A stretch of DNA of 48,948 nt, from positions 1 to 48,948 of the forward strand of contig JAVVEE010000007.1 of assembly GCA_032251315.1 (NCBI GenBank). The letters run 5' to 3'. Shown here piece by piece: positions 1-7,809 of this stretch (position 1 is its first letter; every line of letters starts with the position of its first letter). Under the pieces are notes generated by a model. The model did not search any database, was not told where the DNA came from, and worked only from the letters and a program-made list of their open reading frames with translations. Origin of the DNA: LH-M37 sp032251315. Its GTDB lineage: Bacteria; Pseudomonadota; Gammaproteobacteria; SZUA-229. Both the position numbers and the translations under genes were made by a program.

Positions 1-120
1 AATTACGTCCTGCAATTCGCCCTACGGGCCAGCCTGCGGCTGTTCAAATTCATTCCATCCTTAGGTTCGTCAACGGTGCTTCCGTGCACCACTGCGCCTG
101 AAAAATTTGTCTGCGGTGAA
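1..120. other. Intergenic edge, repeat-like sequence
   Basis: No gene is visible in this edge. The segment with CCCTACGGGCCAGCC (about 22-36) resembles the CCCTACGGGCAAGCC stretch near 48402-48416 at the other end of the window. Both look like the short palindromic intergenic sequence that recurs around genes in this genome. This is pattern similarity only and the boundaries are unknown. Confidence 0.3.
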
Positions 121-135
121 TGCCTTTTTTTAAAA

Positions 136-852
136 TCAAAGCTGGCGCACGCTATTGCGGCCTTCTGCTTTGGCCTGATACAGTGCCTTGTCGGCGCGTT
201 GTAGCAGGGTTAAGCGGTCGTCTGATGCAAGCTTGCATTCAGTCACGCCAAAACTGGCGGTCACCTGGCCGATTTCGAAGTGGTGCTGTTCGATGTCACA
301 TCTAAGTCGTTGGGCGTGTTCTTTGGCGCCGTGGATATTGGTGGAGACAGCCATAATGATGAATTCCTCACCGCCGTAACGGGCGAAGACATCGGTGCTG
401 CGGTTGGCGCCGGCGATCACATCGGCAATTTCTTTCAGAACCGTGTCACCTTTCGGGTGGCCATAGGTATCGTTAATCTGTTTGAAGTTGTCGATGTCAA
501 AAAATATAATGGACAGTTCTCCGCCGTAACGTTTGATCTTGTCCATTTCTGCATCCAGCAGACGATTGAAGTGCAGCCGGTTGTAGATGCCGGTGAGCGA
601 ATCGGTGTAAGCCACCTCCTTGAGCTGCTCGCGCAACAGTTGAATACGGGCCAGCAAATAACCGAATAAGATCCCGGCGATGGCAGGCATGACGAAGGAG
701 GTATAAGTGAGCTCGATATCCAGCAGAAAGCGGGTATGAATAATATTCAATTCCGCAGTAAATACGCACGCCAGAGAAATATAGGCTGCGTAGATAAAAC
801 TTCCGTTATTAGAGGTCTGGAAATTCTTAACGAAGTGAAGCAGTTTAAACAT
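136..852 (-). CDS. Membrane-anchored diguanylate cyclase (GGDEF)
   Basis: This predicted enzyme makes cyclic di-GMP from two GTP. The N-terminal ~75 residues hold two hydrophobic segments (about 18-36 and 48-68), so the cyclase domain should sit on the inner face of the cytoplasmic membrane. The catalytic domain starts at the typical DSLTGIYNR sequence and carries GGEEF (around 157-161), an active GGDEF variant. RSTD lies exactly five residues before it, which is a classical RxxD inhibitory site, so product feedback is expected. At 238 residues it has no PAS, REC or EAL domain, and its input signal is unknown. It lies downstream of the DsbA-like gene on the same strand but 233 bp away, so it is probably transcribed separately. 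No clear Shine-Dalgarno precedes the ATG at 852. Confidence 0.9.
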   Translation of the reverse strand: MFKLLHFVKNFQTSNNGSFIYAAYISLACVFTAELNIIHTRFLLDIELTYTSFVMPAIAGILFGYLLARIQLLREQLKEVAYTDSLTGIYNRLHFNRLLDAEMDKIKRYGGELSIIFFDIDNFKQINDTYGHPKGDTVLKEIADVIAGANRSTDVFARYGGEEFIIMAVSTNIHGAKEHAQRLRCDIEQHHFEIGQVTASFGVTECKLASDDRLTLLQRADKALYQAKAEGRNSVRQL

Positions 853-1085
853 TTAATGAATTATGCCAGATTATAGATGTGGTTTTATCGTAGATAGATC
901 AATATTAGTTTAATTTCACAATAATTCTCTGGATATTATTGATAATATTTATTCAGGGATAATCCTGTGTCGAGCCTGATGAGAATGGGCTGGTGGGCGA
1001 CATTTAAATGAAATATCGCTGAACATCTGATACGGCGATAGAACCGGCGGTGTAGCGTTAAGATGGCTGGAGCGAAGCTGTAAAA

Positions 1086-1715
1086 TCAATCAAAATCGGT
1101 TTTGATCAGGCTGGCAGCAGCTTCGCGCATGACCGCCTCGTCAACGACGCCGGTTAAGACCCGGTCACCAAAAGCAAAGCTGGGCACGCTCTTTATCTGA
1201 TGGCGTCCGGCCTGCTCAAAATTGGCCAGCAGCCGTTGCGGGTGTGCCGGATCAGTCCATGCCGCATTTATGAATGCATCATCAATATCACATTCCCGGG
1301 CGATTTTTCGCAGCACGTCCCGATCGCCAATATTTTTACCCTCCACGAAAAAGCTGGAAAATAATTTTTCGTGCAGGCGATAAAATGTTTCGCGCCCCCG
1401 TTGTTTAGCGGCTTCCGCCAGTAGCGAGGCATCTCGGGAGTTGGTGGTAAACGTGTGCTCGGCCAGCGGTATCGACTCTTCGGCGGCAATGCGTTTCAGA
1501 TTCAGCATAAGCTCGTTCCAGAACTCAGCGCTGTAATCGAGATCGGTGACGGGTTCGCCGGCGGCTGAGTTTTCGGGGTGTATCTCCAGAAAGCACCAGT
1601 TGATTTTGAGGTCGTAATGGTCCTGGAGTCGCATCAGGCGATGATGGCCGACATAACAGAATGGGCAGATGTAATCGCTGAAAACGGTAATCTTTATCTC
1701 TGCTCTATGAGTCAT
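1086..1715 (-). CDS. DsbA family (FrnE-like) thiol oxidoreductase
   Basis: This is a cytoplasmic-type DsbA-fold oxidoreductase of about 209 residues. The active site CPFC is at residues 17-20, right after the first beta strand, and a cis-proline loop (SVPSF) lies near the C-terminus. Both are hallmarks of the FrnE/HCCA-isomerase branch of the DsbA superfamily. No signal peptide is present, so it is unlikely to be periplasmic. An upstream in-frame ATG at 1754 exists. The ATG at 1715 is preferred because AGGAAAA lies about ten bases upstream and because the conserved domain begins immediately after it. It follows the TauE gene on the same strand with a gap of about 90 bp and could be co-transcribed with it. 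The substrate cannot be told from sequence. Confidence 0.85.
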   Translation of the reverse strand: MTHRAEIKITVFSDYICPFCYVGHHRLMRLQDHYDLKINWCFLEIHPENSAAGEPVTDLDYSAEFWNELMLNLKRIAAEESIPLAEHTFTTNSRDASLLAEAAKQRGRETFYRLHEKLFSSFFVEGKNIGDRDVLRKIARECDIDDAFINAAWTDPAHPQRLLANFEQAGRHQIKSVPSFAFGDRVLTGVVDEAVMREAAASLIKTDFD

Positions 1716-1808
1716 TGTGGGTTTTCCTGAAAATAGGGGCGTGTTTCGATACATAAATGTAAATGTGACAAGTACTGCGGCAGGAGGTTTCGAATGACCC
1801 GAAAATTC

Positions 1809-2774
1809 CTAGCCAAATATCATGTTTAGGCCTACCAGTATCAAAAAGAGCGCAAAGCCTTTTCTCAAGCTGTTTTCAGGCAGGTGATGAGCCAGTCTGG
1901 CGCCCAGCGGTGCAAATAGATAACTGGTGATGATGATGAAAGAGAATGCAGTTAAGTGTACGTAACCGAATGTCTGCGGCGGTAAGTTTGGCACCGACCA
2001 GCCGGCGTAAATATANNNNNNNNNNNNNNNNNNNNNNNNNNNNNNNNNNNNNNNNNNNNNNNNNNNNNNNNNNNNNNNNNNNNNNNNNNNNNNNNNNNNN
2101 NNNNNNNNNNNNNNNAAAGAGAATGCAGTTAAGTGTACGTAACCGAATGTCTGCGGCGGTAAGTTTGGCACCGACCAGCCGGCGTAAATATACGAAGCCG
2201 CGCCGAACACGGCAATGGGAAATCCGCAGGCGGCCGAAGTGGCCACGGCTTTGCGCATGGCAATATTATGCCAGTGCAGAAAAGGTACGGTCAGGGTGCC
2301 GCCGCCGATGCCGACGGTAGCGGAGATCAGGCCGATGATAAACCCCCCGAGCGCTGATTTTATTTTATTGAGCGTGACATGATGTTGCGCGCTTTGCCGG
2401 TTCCAGAGCAGGTGCAGGGCCACTATGAGTTCGAAAATGCCAAAGGCGGGCTTGAGGATGTCGGTTTTTATTTCACTGGCGGCGAGACCGCCCAGCCATG
2501 CGCCCAGGCAGATGCCCGGCGCGAGCGACAGAAATACCGGCCACAGTACCGCCTGTTTTCTGTGGTGCGCGCGCGCCGAAGAAATTGAGGTGATGATGAT
2601 GGTGGCCAGCGAGGTGGCCAGTGCCATGTGCATGAGGTGTTCGCCGGGCAGGTTCTGGGTGCCGAAAATATAGAACAGCATCGGCACGATAATCAGCCCG
2701 CCGCCCACGCCCAGCAGGCCGCTGGCCAGTCCGGCGAAAACGCCGGTCGCCAGATAGAGCAGGCTATCCAGCAT
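1809..2774 (-). CDS. TauE/SafE family anion exporter, interrupted by assembly gap
   Basis: This integral membrane protein belongs to the TauE/SafE (formerly DUF81) family, whose members export sulfite, sulfoacetate or related anions. The first half begins with the typical GLASGLLGVGGGLIIVP, and the second half repeats it as GLISATVGIGGGTLTVP, reflecting the internal duplication of the family. The literal reading frame is 321 codons, but 59 of these (177 bp) are a 100-N gap plus a second copy of a 77-bp sequence. Without the artefact the protein is about 262 residues, the usual family length. AGG seven bases before the ATG at 2774 supports this start. The gene starts 35 bp after cbbY on the same strand. 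Sulfite export would fit the persulfide dioxygenase near 41 kb, but the substrate is not determined. Confidence 0.85.
   Translation of the reverse strand: MLDSLLYLATGVFAGLASGLLGVGGGLIIVPMLFYIFGTQNLPGEHLMHMALATSLATIIITSISSARAHHRKQAVLWPVFLSLAPGICLGAWLGGLAASEIKTDILKPAFGIFELIVALHLLWNRQSAQHHVTLNKIKSALGGFIIGLISATVGIGGGTLTVPFLHWHNIAMRKAVATSAACGFPIAVFGAASYIYAGWSVPNLPPQTFGYVHLTAFSXXXXXXXXXXXXXXXXXXXXXXXXXXXXXXXXXXYIYAGWSVPNLPPQTFGYVHLTAFSFIIITSYLFAPLGARLAHHLPENSLRKGFALFLILVGLNMIFG
1939..2192. other. Scaffold gap (100 N) flanked by identical 77-bp ends
   Basis: Positions 2016-2115 are exactly 100 N. The 77 bases before the gap (1939-2015) are identical to the 77 bases after it (2116-2192). Two contig ends that share one k-mer of length 77 were probably joined with a fixed-size gap instead of being overlapped. 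The true sequence most likely contains one copy and no gap, which restores a normal TauE reading frame. Confidence 0.93.
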
Positions 2775-2809
2775 TAACCTGAAGGCGCGATATGAAGTGC
2801 GGTTGTAGC

Positions 2810-3592
2810 TTAGGCAGTAACACTGTGCATGGCATGTATTTCCGCCAGCAGCTCGCAGTCGACCAGGCTGTGGCCGTGCGCGTTGCCGGCCAGAACATTG
2901 AAAGGCTGGTCGGGCTCGCCCAGATGGTCAAGGACAATAGCGGCGCCGCTGAAATCGTCGTTACGGGTGTAGTCGTTGATGGTGATGAGCGTGGTCAGGC
3001 CGGCGGCCTGCGAGGAGAGAATGCCGTTGCGGGAATCTTCAAAAGCCAGGCATTGCTCCGGCGGTAAGTTCATCGCCTTGAGTGCGTAATCGTAAATGTC
3101 TCCGGCGGGCTTCTTGGCGGGGACGATGTCACCGGCCGCAATCACTTCGAACCATTTCAGGGCATCGTCGCCCAGGGTATGGCGAAGCAGGGCGGTGACG
3201 TTTTCCGGGGTGGTGGTCGTGGCAACAGCCAGACGCAGACCCTTTTCCAGCGCTTCGTTGATCAGTCTTTCGACGCCGGGGCGCAAAGGGATCGCACCGC
3301 CGGCGAGTAGCTCGGTGTAATGGCGGGTTTTGGCGGCGTGCAGTTCGGGCACCAGCTCATCAAAGTTTTCGGGCAGATTGTCGCTGCCGAGCAGATCGGA
3401 AGCGCAGTGCCTCATGCGCTCCTTGCCGCCGGTGACAGCCAGTAATTTGCCGTAGAGTTCGACATCCCAGTGCCAGTCGATACCGTATTCATCAAAGGCG
3501 GTGTTGAAGGCGATGCGATGGCCGTCGCGTTCAGTATCGGCCATGGTGCCGTCAACATCGAAGATAAGTGCTTTAAGAGTAGTGTTTTTCAT
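2810..3592 (-). CDS. cbbY: CbbY-like HAD sugar phosphatase
   Basis: This is a haloacid-dehalogenase phosphatase of subfamily IA, about 260 residues. Motif I is DVDGTMADTE near the N-terminus (nucleophile and acid/base aspartates). Motif II is the ATTTT stretch, the motif III lysine lies in PAKKPAGDIY, and motif IV is FEDSRNG. The overall pattern, including RHCASDLL and PLRPGVERLI, matches the CbbY group, whose characterised members dephosphorylate xylulose-1,5-bisphosphate, an inhibitory by-product of Rubisco. No Rubisco genes are present here, so the Calvin-cycle link is inference. The start ATG at 3592 directly precedes the conserved MKNTTLKALIFDVDGT. It heads a minus-strand group with TauE 35 bp downstream. 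A general beta-phosphoglucomutase-like role is the main alternative. Confidence 0.8.
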   Translation of the reverse strand: MKNTTLKALIFDVDGTMADTERDGHRIAFNTAFDEYGIDWHWDVELYGKLLAVTGGKERMRHCASDLLGSDNLPENFDELVPELHAAKTRHYTELLAGGAIPLRPGVERLINEALEKGLRLAVATTTTPENVTALLRHTLGDDALKWFEVIAAGDIVPAKKPAGDIYDYALKAMNLPPEQCLAFEDSRNGILSSQAAGLTTLITINDYTRNDDFSGAAIVLDHLGEPDQPFNVLAGNAHGHSLVDCELLAEIHAMHSVTA

Positions 3593-3683
3593 GGGGCGGA
3601 TTTTACAAGATGCGGCACTGTTTAAACATTAAATTTGTCATGGGTATGGGCGGGCTTTTTTTGTAATGCGATAAAAACATGCC

Positions 3684-3722
3684 AGGAGGCTGTCGGGTTT
3701 AGGGATAATCCGACAGCCTCTT
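3684..3722. other. Perfect hairpin in divergent intergenic region
   Basis: GAGGCTGTCGG (3686-3696) pairs perfectly with CCGACAGCCTC (3710-3720) across a 13-base loop, and the stem extends by a G-T and an A-T pair. It lies between the divergent cbbY and ABC exporter genes, with no T-run on either side, so it does not look like a terminator for either gene. It could be an operator-like or REP-type element. Confidence 0.5.
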
Positions 3723-3814
3723 AGCCCATTTGTGTGGGGGATGTGTAAAAATGAGCGTCTCCAGTAATCATTTATGAAGCATCCGGGCTAGCCTGCAAGG
3801 AATTTGAGTCAACC

Positions 3815-5626
3815 ATGACCGAACCATCAAAAACCGCAATCGAATCCGGCTCAGCCAGACCCTATTCCTGGGGCTATATCAAGTCGGTGGCCAAAGAGTA
3901 CAAGCGCACCCTGGTGCTGGCGAATGTGATTGCCATTTTTTCAGCTTTGCTGAGTGTGCCGGTGCCCATATTGATGCCTATGCTGGTCGATGAAGTACTA
4001 TTGGACAAGCCGGCTACCATCGTGGGTTTTCTCTCCAGTGTTTTCCCCGAAGCCTGGCACAGTCCGGTGCTGTTTGTCGTCGTGGTAATGCTGGCCTCAA
4101 TGGTGCTACGTCTCTTTTCCCTGCTACTGGCGGTCTGGCAGACGCGGGAATTTATGGTCATTGCCAAAGACATCAGTTATCGCATACGGGCGGGTTTGCT
4201 GGGGCGACTGCAAAAAATATCCATGTCGGAATATGAAACCATGGGCAGCGGGGCGGTGGCCTCGCATTTTGTTACCGACATCAATGCCATTGATGATTTC
4301 ATCGGCATGACCCTGAGCAAATTCCTGGTCGCGGTGCTAACCGTGGTAGGTATTTCTATCGTGCTGTTGTGGATGCACTGGCAGTTGGCGCTGTTCATTA
4401 TCTTCATGAACCCGGTGGTGATCTATTTCACCATGATCATGGGCAAGAAGGTTAAGAAGCTAAAGAGCAGCGAAAATAGCGCCTTTGAAATTTTCCAGCA
4501 GTCCCTGAATGAGACGCTGGATGCCATCCAGCAGATACGCGCCAGCAATCGTGAACGGCACTATTTGCAGCGTGTCACCGACAGCGCGCAGCAGTTGAAA
4601 GAGCACATGGTGGCTTATGGCTGGAAAAGCGATGTCGCCAACCGGCTTTCGTTTTTCATATTTCTGATGGGCTTTGAAGTTTTTCGTGCAGTGAGCATGA
4701 TCCTGGTTCTGTTCACCGATTTGAGCATCGGCCAGATGTTCGCAGTCTACGCCTACCTCTGGTTCATGATGGCGCCGGTGCAGGAAATATTGAGCATGCA
4801 ATACAGCCTGTATGCCGCAAACGCGGCGCTCGATCGCATCAACCGCCTGGTGATGCTGGAGAGCGAACCGGAATATGCGCACATCAGCAACCCCTTTGCG
4901 GGCAAGCATACCGTGGGCTTGCGCATCGAGAACATCTGCTTCTCCTATGGTGAAGAATTCAATGTCCTCGATGATGTCACTCTGGAGATCGCGGCTGGCG
5001 AGAAGGTGGCGCTGGTCGGTGCCAGTGGCGGCGGCAAATCGACGCTGGTGCAGATTATTCTGGGGCTTTATCCCGCCGATTCGGGCAACCTCTATTTTGA
5101 CGGCGTGAACATCAAAGAGATCGGCCTGGATGTGGTGCGGGAAAATGTCGCCACGGTCTTGCAGCAGCCGGCGATGTTTAACGACAGCGTGCGCGAGAAT
5201 CTGTGTCTGGGGCGAGCGCTTTCTGATGAGATCATCTGGCAGGCGCTGGCGATTGCGCAGTTAAAAGAGGTCGTTGAAAAAATGCCGCAGGGCATGGACA
5301 CCGTCGTAGGTCGAAGCGGTGTTCGGCTATCGGGAGGCCAGCGCCAGCGTCTGGCGATTGCACGCATGATCCTGGCTGATCCCAAAGTGGTGATCCTTGA
5401 TGAAGCCACCTCCTCGCTGGATACCGAAACCGAAGCACGCCTGCATGAAGCCATGCACGAATTTTTGCAGCAGCGCACCACCCTGATTATTGCGCATCGC
5501 CTGAGCGCGGTGAAACAGGCGGACCGGGTGCTGGTATTTGAAGCGGGCAGAATCACCGACGAAGGCCGCCATGAAGACCTGATCGTAAGGGAAGGGCTGT
5601 ATCGTGATCTTTACGGAAGTCATTGA
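3815..5626 (+). CDS. ABC exporter, fused permease-ATPase (MsbA/lipid/peptide type)
   Basis: This is a half-size ABC exporter of 603 residues. The N-terminal ~330 residues form the six-helix membrane domain, starting near VLANVIAIFSALLSVPVPIL. The C-terminal ATPase has Walker A GASGGGKST (about 402-410), signature LSGGQRQR (about 505), Walker B VVILDEATSSLD (about 524-535) and the H-loop AHRLS. It should work as a dimer in the inner membrane, exporting a lipid, peptide or drug. The membrane domain lacks an N-terminal peptidase, so it is not a bacteriocin-processing exporter. AAGGA at 3797-3801 precedes the ATG at 3815. The small outer-membrane-like gene that follows after 64 bp may be co-transcribed. 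The substrate cannot be assigned. Confidence 0.9.
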   Translation: MTEPSKTAIESGSARPYSWGYIKSVAKEYKRTLVLANVIAIFSALLSVPVPILMPMLVDEVLLDKPATIVGFLSSVFPEAWHSPVLFVVVVMLASMVLRLFSLLLAVWQTREFMVIAKDISYRIRAGLLGRLQKISMSEYETMGSGAVASHFVTDINAIDDFIGMTLSKFLVAVLTVVGISIVLLWMHWQLALFIIFMNPVVIYFTMIMGKKVKKLKSSENSAFEIFQQSLNETLDAIQQIRASNRERHYLQRVTDSAQQLKEHMVAYGWKSDVANRLSFFIFLMGFEVFRAVSMILVLFTDLSIGQMFAVYAYLWFMMAPVQEILSMQYSLYAANAALDRINRLVMLESEPEYAHISNPFAGKHTVGLRIENICFSYGEEFNVLDDVTLEIAAGEKVALVGASGGGKSTLVQIILGLYPADSGNLYFDGVNIKEIGLDVVRENVATVLQQPAMFNDSVRENLCLGRALSDEIIWQALAIAQLKEVVEKMPQGMDTVVGRSGVRLSGGQRQRLAIARMILADPKVVILDEATSSLDTETEARLHEAMHEFLQQRTTLIIAHRLSAVKQADRVLVFEAGRITDEGRHEDLIVREGLYRDLYGSH

Positions 5627-5690
5627 TGGTTGCTGTTCCAGGTTAGAGAAAGGATTGAATAATGTTTTTACTAACATGCGAGGAAAAATC

Positions 5691-6200
5691 ATGAATTATC
5701 ACTGTTCAGTTTTTAAACGTGGGGCGCTGGCCATCACGCTGTCTTTATTGCTGTCACCGATTCAGGCGGCGCCTTTTGAAAAGGGTGATATGGAGGCGTC
5801 GCTGCTGGTCGGTTCCGGTCAGGCGTTTAATGAAGACTACACGGTCATCGGCGCGGGTTTTGGTTATTATGTGGCGCAGGGGCTGAAGCTGGGCATTGAT
5901 GCGCAATCCTGGCAAGGGGGGAGTGTCGGGATCAAAAAGATAAGTCCGCATGTTACCTATGTGCTGGTGCGCAATGAAGGTTTGATGCCGTATATCGGGG
6001 CTTTTTATCGCAAAACCGCAATCGACGGATATGAAGATCTGGATGCCGCCGGTGCCAGAGCGGGGGTTTATCTGTCGACACGCAACAACTTTTACATGAG
6101 TGTCGGGATCGCCCACGAAAATTATCTGAGCTGCGATGAAACTGTATACGTTGACTGCTCGGATACCTATCCGGAAATAACATTGAGTTTTAGACTGTGA
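5691..6200 (+). CDS. Small predicted outer-membrane beta-barrel protein
   Basis: This 169-residue exported protein has a clear signal peptide with cleavage after SPIQA. The mature part alternates hydrophobic and polar residues (e.g. VIGAGFGYYVAQGLKLGIDAQ, then MPYIGAFYRKT), and the protein ends in TLSFRL, with an aromatic residue close to the C-terminus as in outer-membrane barrels. That suggests an eight-stranded barrel of the OmpA/OmpW-like size class. One pair of cysteines (YLSCDETVYVDC) may form a disulfide. The reading frame opens earlier at 5604, inside the ABC gene, but the ATG at 5691 is preferred because GAGGA lies nine bases upstream and the signal peptide starts there. The specific family is not recognised. 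Confidence 0.7.
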   Translation: MNYHCSVFKRGALAITLSLLLSPIQAAPFEKGDMEASLLVGSGQAFNEDYTVIGAGFGYYVAQGLKLGIDAQSWQGGSVGIKKISPHVTYVLVRNEGLMPYIGAFYRKTAIDGYEDLDAAGARAGVYLSTRNNFYMSVGIAHENYLSCDETVYVDCSDTYPEITLSFRL

Positions 6201-6287
6201 GCGATACTGGTTCAGTATTTGCTAATATACTGTTACCGTAATAAACTTACAAAATTAAGATAATTGAAAATAACAAAGAGGATATTT

Positions 6288-7316
6288 ATGTATAAGCAGG
6301 TCGTCGCGATTCTAGCTATAGGTATTAGCAGCACTCAGGTTCAGGCCATGGACTGGCAGGCACTGCCGGAAGTGGCGCCGGCACCGACGGACAATCCCAC
6401 CACCGAGGCCAAGGTCGAGCTGGGCAAAATGCTGTTCATGGATCCACGCCTGTCAGTCAGCGGCACGATTTCATGTAACTCCTGTCACAATATTATGGAA
6501 GGCGGTGATGACAGTCGGAGTGTTTCCGTCGGTGTTCACGGCCAGACTGGAGGCCGCAGCGCGCCTACTGTCTGGAACTCGGCGTTTCACTCCGTGCAGT
6601 TCTGGGATGGGCGAGCGGATTCGCTGGAAGATCAGGCCAAAGGCCCGATTACCAACCCGATCGAAATGGGTATGAAAGACCACGATCATGCGATGATGGT
6701 GTTAAGAAATATTCCCGGTTACGCGCCCTATTTTGAAAAGGCTTTCGGCAAAAACGTCATGAATATCGACAATGCGGCCAAAGCCATCGCCGCTTTCGAG
6801 CGCACGTTGATCACCCCAAACAGCCCTTATGATCGCTTCGTGAAAGGCGACAAAAAAGCCCTGACCGCGCAGCAACAGCAAGGCATGAATAAATTTGCGG
6901 AAGTGGGCTGTGTGGCCTGCCATTCCGGTGCCGCTTTTAACGGTCCGAAAAATGAAATTGGTACCGGCTTCTACGCCAGAACCCCGACTTTCGTTGACAA
7001 TGATTATGTCGCCAAATATAAGCTGCTCGATGACAAAGGTCGAGGCGAAGTCACCGGCAAGGCTGAGGATGATCATATGTTTCGCGTGCCAACGCTGCGT
7101 AACATTGCCGACACCGCACCTTACTTCCACAACGGTTCCGTGAAAACTCTGGAAGAAGCGGTGCGTGTTATGGCCAGGATTCAGCTGAATCAGGATCTGT
7201 CTGAACAGGATAGCAAAGACATTGTTGCTTTCCTTGAAGCGCTGAGCGGTGAATACCCTGAGATCACCATGCCCAGATTGCCTGTGCCGAGTGGTTACAG
7301 TGTCATTGCTGATTAA
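6288..7316 (+). CDS. Di-heme cytochrome c peroxidase (CcpA/MauG family)
   Basis: This periplasmic enzyme reduces hydrogen peroxide to water with electrons from cytochrome c. The protein is about 342 residues. It has a signal peptide ending in QVQA, a first heme site CNSCH at residues 63-67 and a second, CVACH, at 208-212. Downstream, the FRVPTLRNIADTAPYFHNGS block is typical of bacterial di-heme peroxidases. The frame opens at a TTG at 6264, but the ATG at 6288 has AGAGGA just upstream and gives the intact signal peptide. A thioredoxin gene follows 48 bp downstream, which suggests a shared role in oxidative stress. No FNR or OxyR site could be picked out upstream. Confidence 0.93.
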   Translation: MYKQVVAILAIGISSTQVQAMDWQALPEVAPAPTDNPTTEAKVELGKMLFMDPRLSVSGTISCNSCHNIMEGGDDSRSVSVGVHGQTGGRSAPTVWNSAFHSVQFWDGRADSLEDQAKGPITNPIEMGMKDHDHAMMVLRNIPGYAPYFEKAFGKNVMNIDNAAKAIAAFERTLITPNSPYDRFVKGDKKALTAQQQQGMNKFAEVGCVACHSGAAFNGPKNEIGTGFYARTPTFVDNDYVAKYKLLDDKGRGEVTGKAEDDHMFRVPTLRNIADTAPYFHNGSVKTLEEAVRVMARIQLNQDLSEQDSKDIVAFLEALSGEYPEITMPRLPVPSGYSVIAD

Positions 7317-7364
7317 TAGTGTGTGACTTAGACTTATAATTTTAGTAACTAACCGGAGGCTCTC

Positions 7365-7736
7365 GTGGCAACTGTTGAACTGGATAAAGATAATTTCGAA
7401 GCAGCTATTACCGATAATGATATCGTCATCGTTGATTTCTGGGCACCCTGGTGTGGACCCTGTAAATCGTTTGCGCCTGTTTATGAATCGGTTTCTGAAA
7501 AGCATGAAGATGTTGTTTTCGCAAAGATCAATACCGAAGAACAGCAGGAGCTGGGCGCCAGCTTTCAGATTCGATCAATACCTACACTGATGATCTTTCG
7601 CGAGAAGATCGTGATTTTTTCACAGGCAGGCATGTTGCCGGAGAGTGCTCTGGAAGAGCTAATTGGCAAGGTGAAAGCGCTGGATATGGATGTGGTAAGA
7701 AAGGAAGTGGAGAAGCAGCAGGCTGAAAAAAGCTGA
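7365..7736 (+). CDS. Thioredoxin
   Basis: This is a 123-residue thioredoxin with the canonical WCGPC active site (cysteines at 30 and 33), the buried Asp in VIVDFWAPW and the cis-proline SIPT. It should act as a cytoplasmic disulfide reductase, since there is no signal peptide. The start is GTG at 7365, chosen because a strong CGGAGG lies six bases upstream. Compared with E. coli TrxA it has a C-terminal extension of about 15 charged residues (KEVEKQQAEKS). It lies 48 bp after the cytochrome c peroxidase and ends just before a strong bidirectional terminator, so the two form a short transcription unit. It may not be the housekeeping TrxA. Confidence 0.93.
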   Translation: MATVELDKDNFEAAITDNDIVIVDFWAPWCGPCKSFAPVYESVSEKHEDVVFAKINTEEQQELGASFQIRSIPTLMIFREKIVIFSQAGMLPESALEELIGKVKALDMDVVRKEVEKQQAEKS

Positions 7737-7757
7737 TCACCGAATATGTGAATGAAT

Positions 7758-7787
7758 AAAAAAGCCAGGAAAATGCCTGGCTTTTTT
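7758..7787. terminator. Bidirectional intrinsic terminator between trx and adk
   Basis: AAAAAAGCCAGG (7758-7769) pairs with CCTGGCTTTTTT (7776-7787) around a six-base loop. The GC core is flanked by A-run and T-run, so it can end transcription in both directions. It sits exactly between the convergent thioredoxin and adenylate kinase genes. Confidence 0.92.
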
Positions 7788-7809
7788 ATTGGGTGTTGCC
7801 GTATTCAGC

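Noticed and set aside
3684..3722. Terminator for the ABC or cbbY genes
   Set aside because: It lies upstream of both divergent genes and lacks a T-run on either strand.
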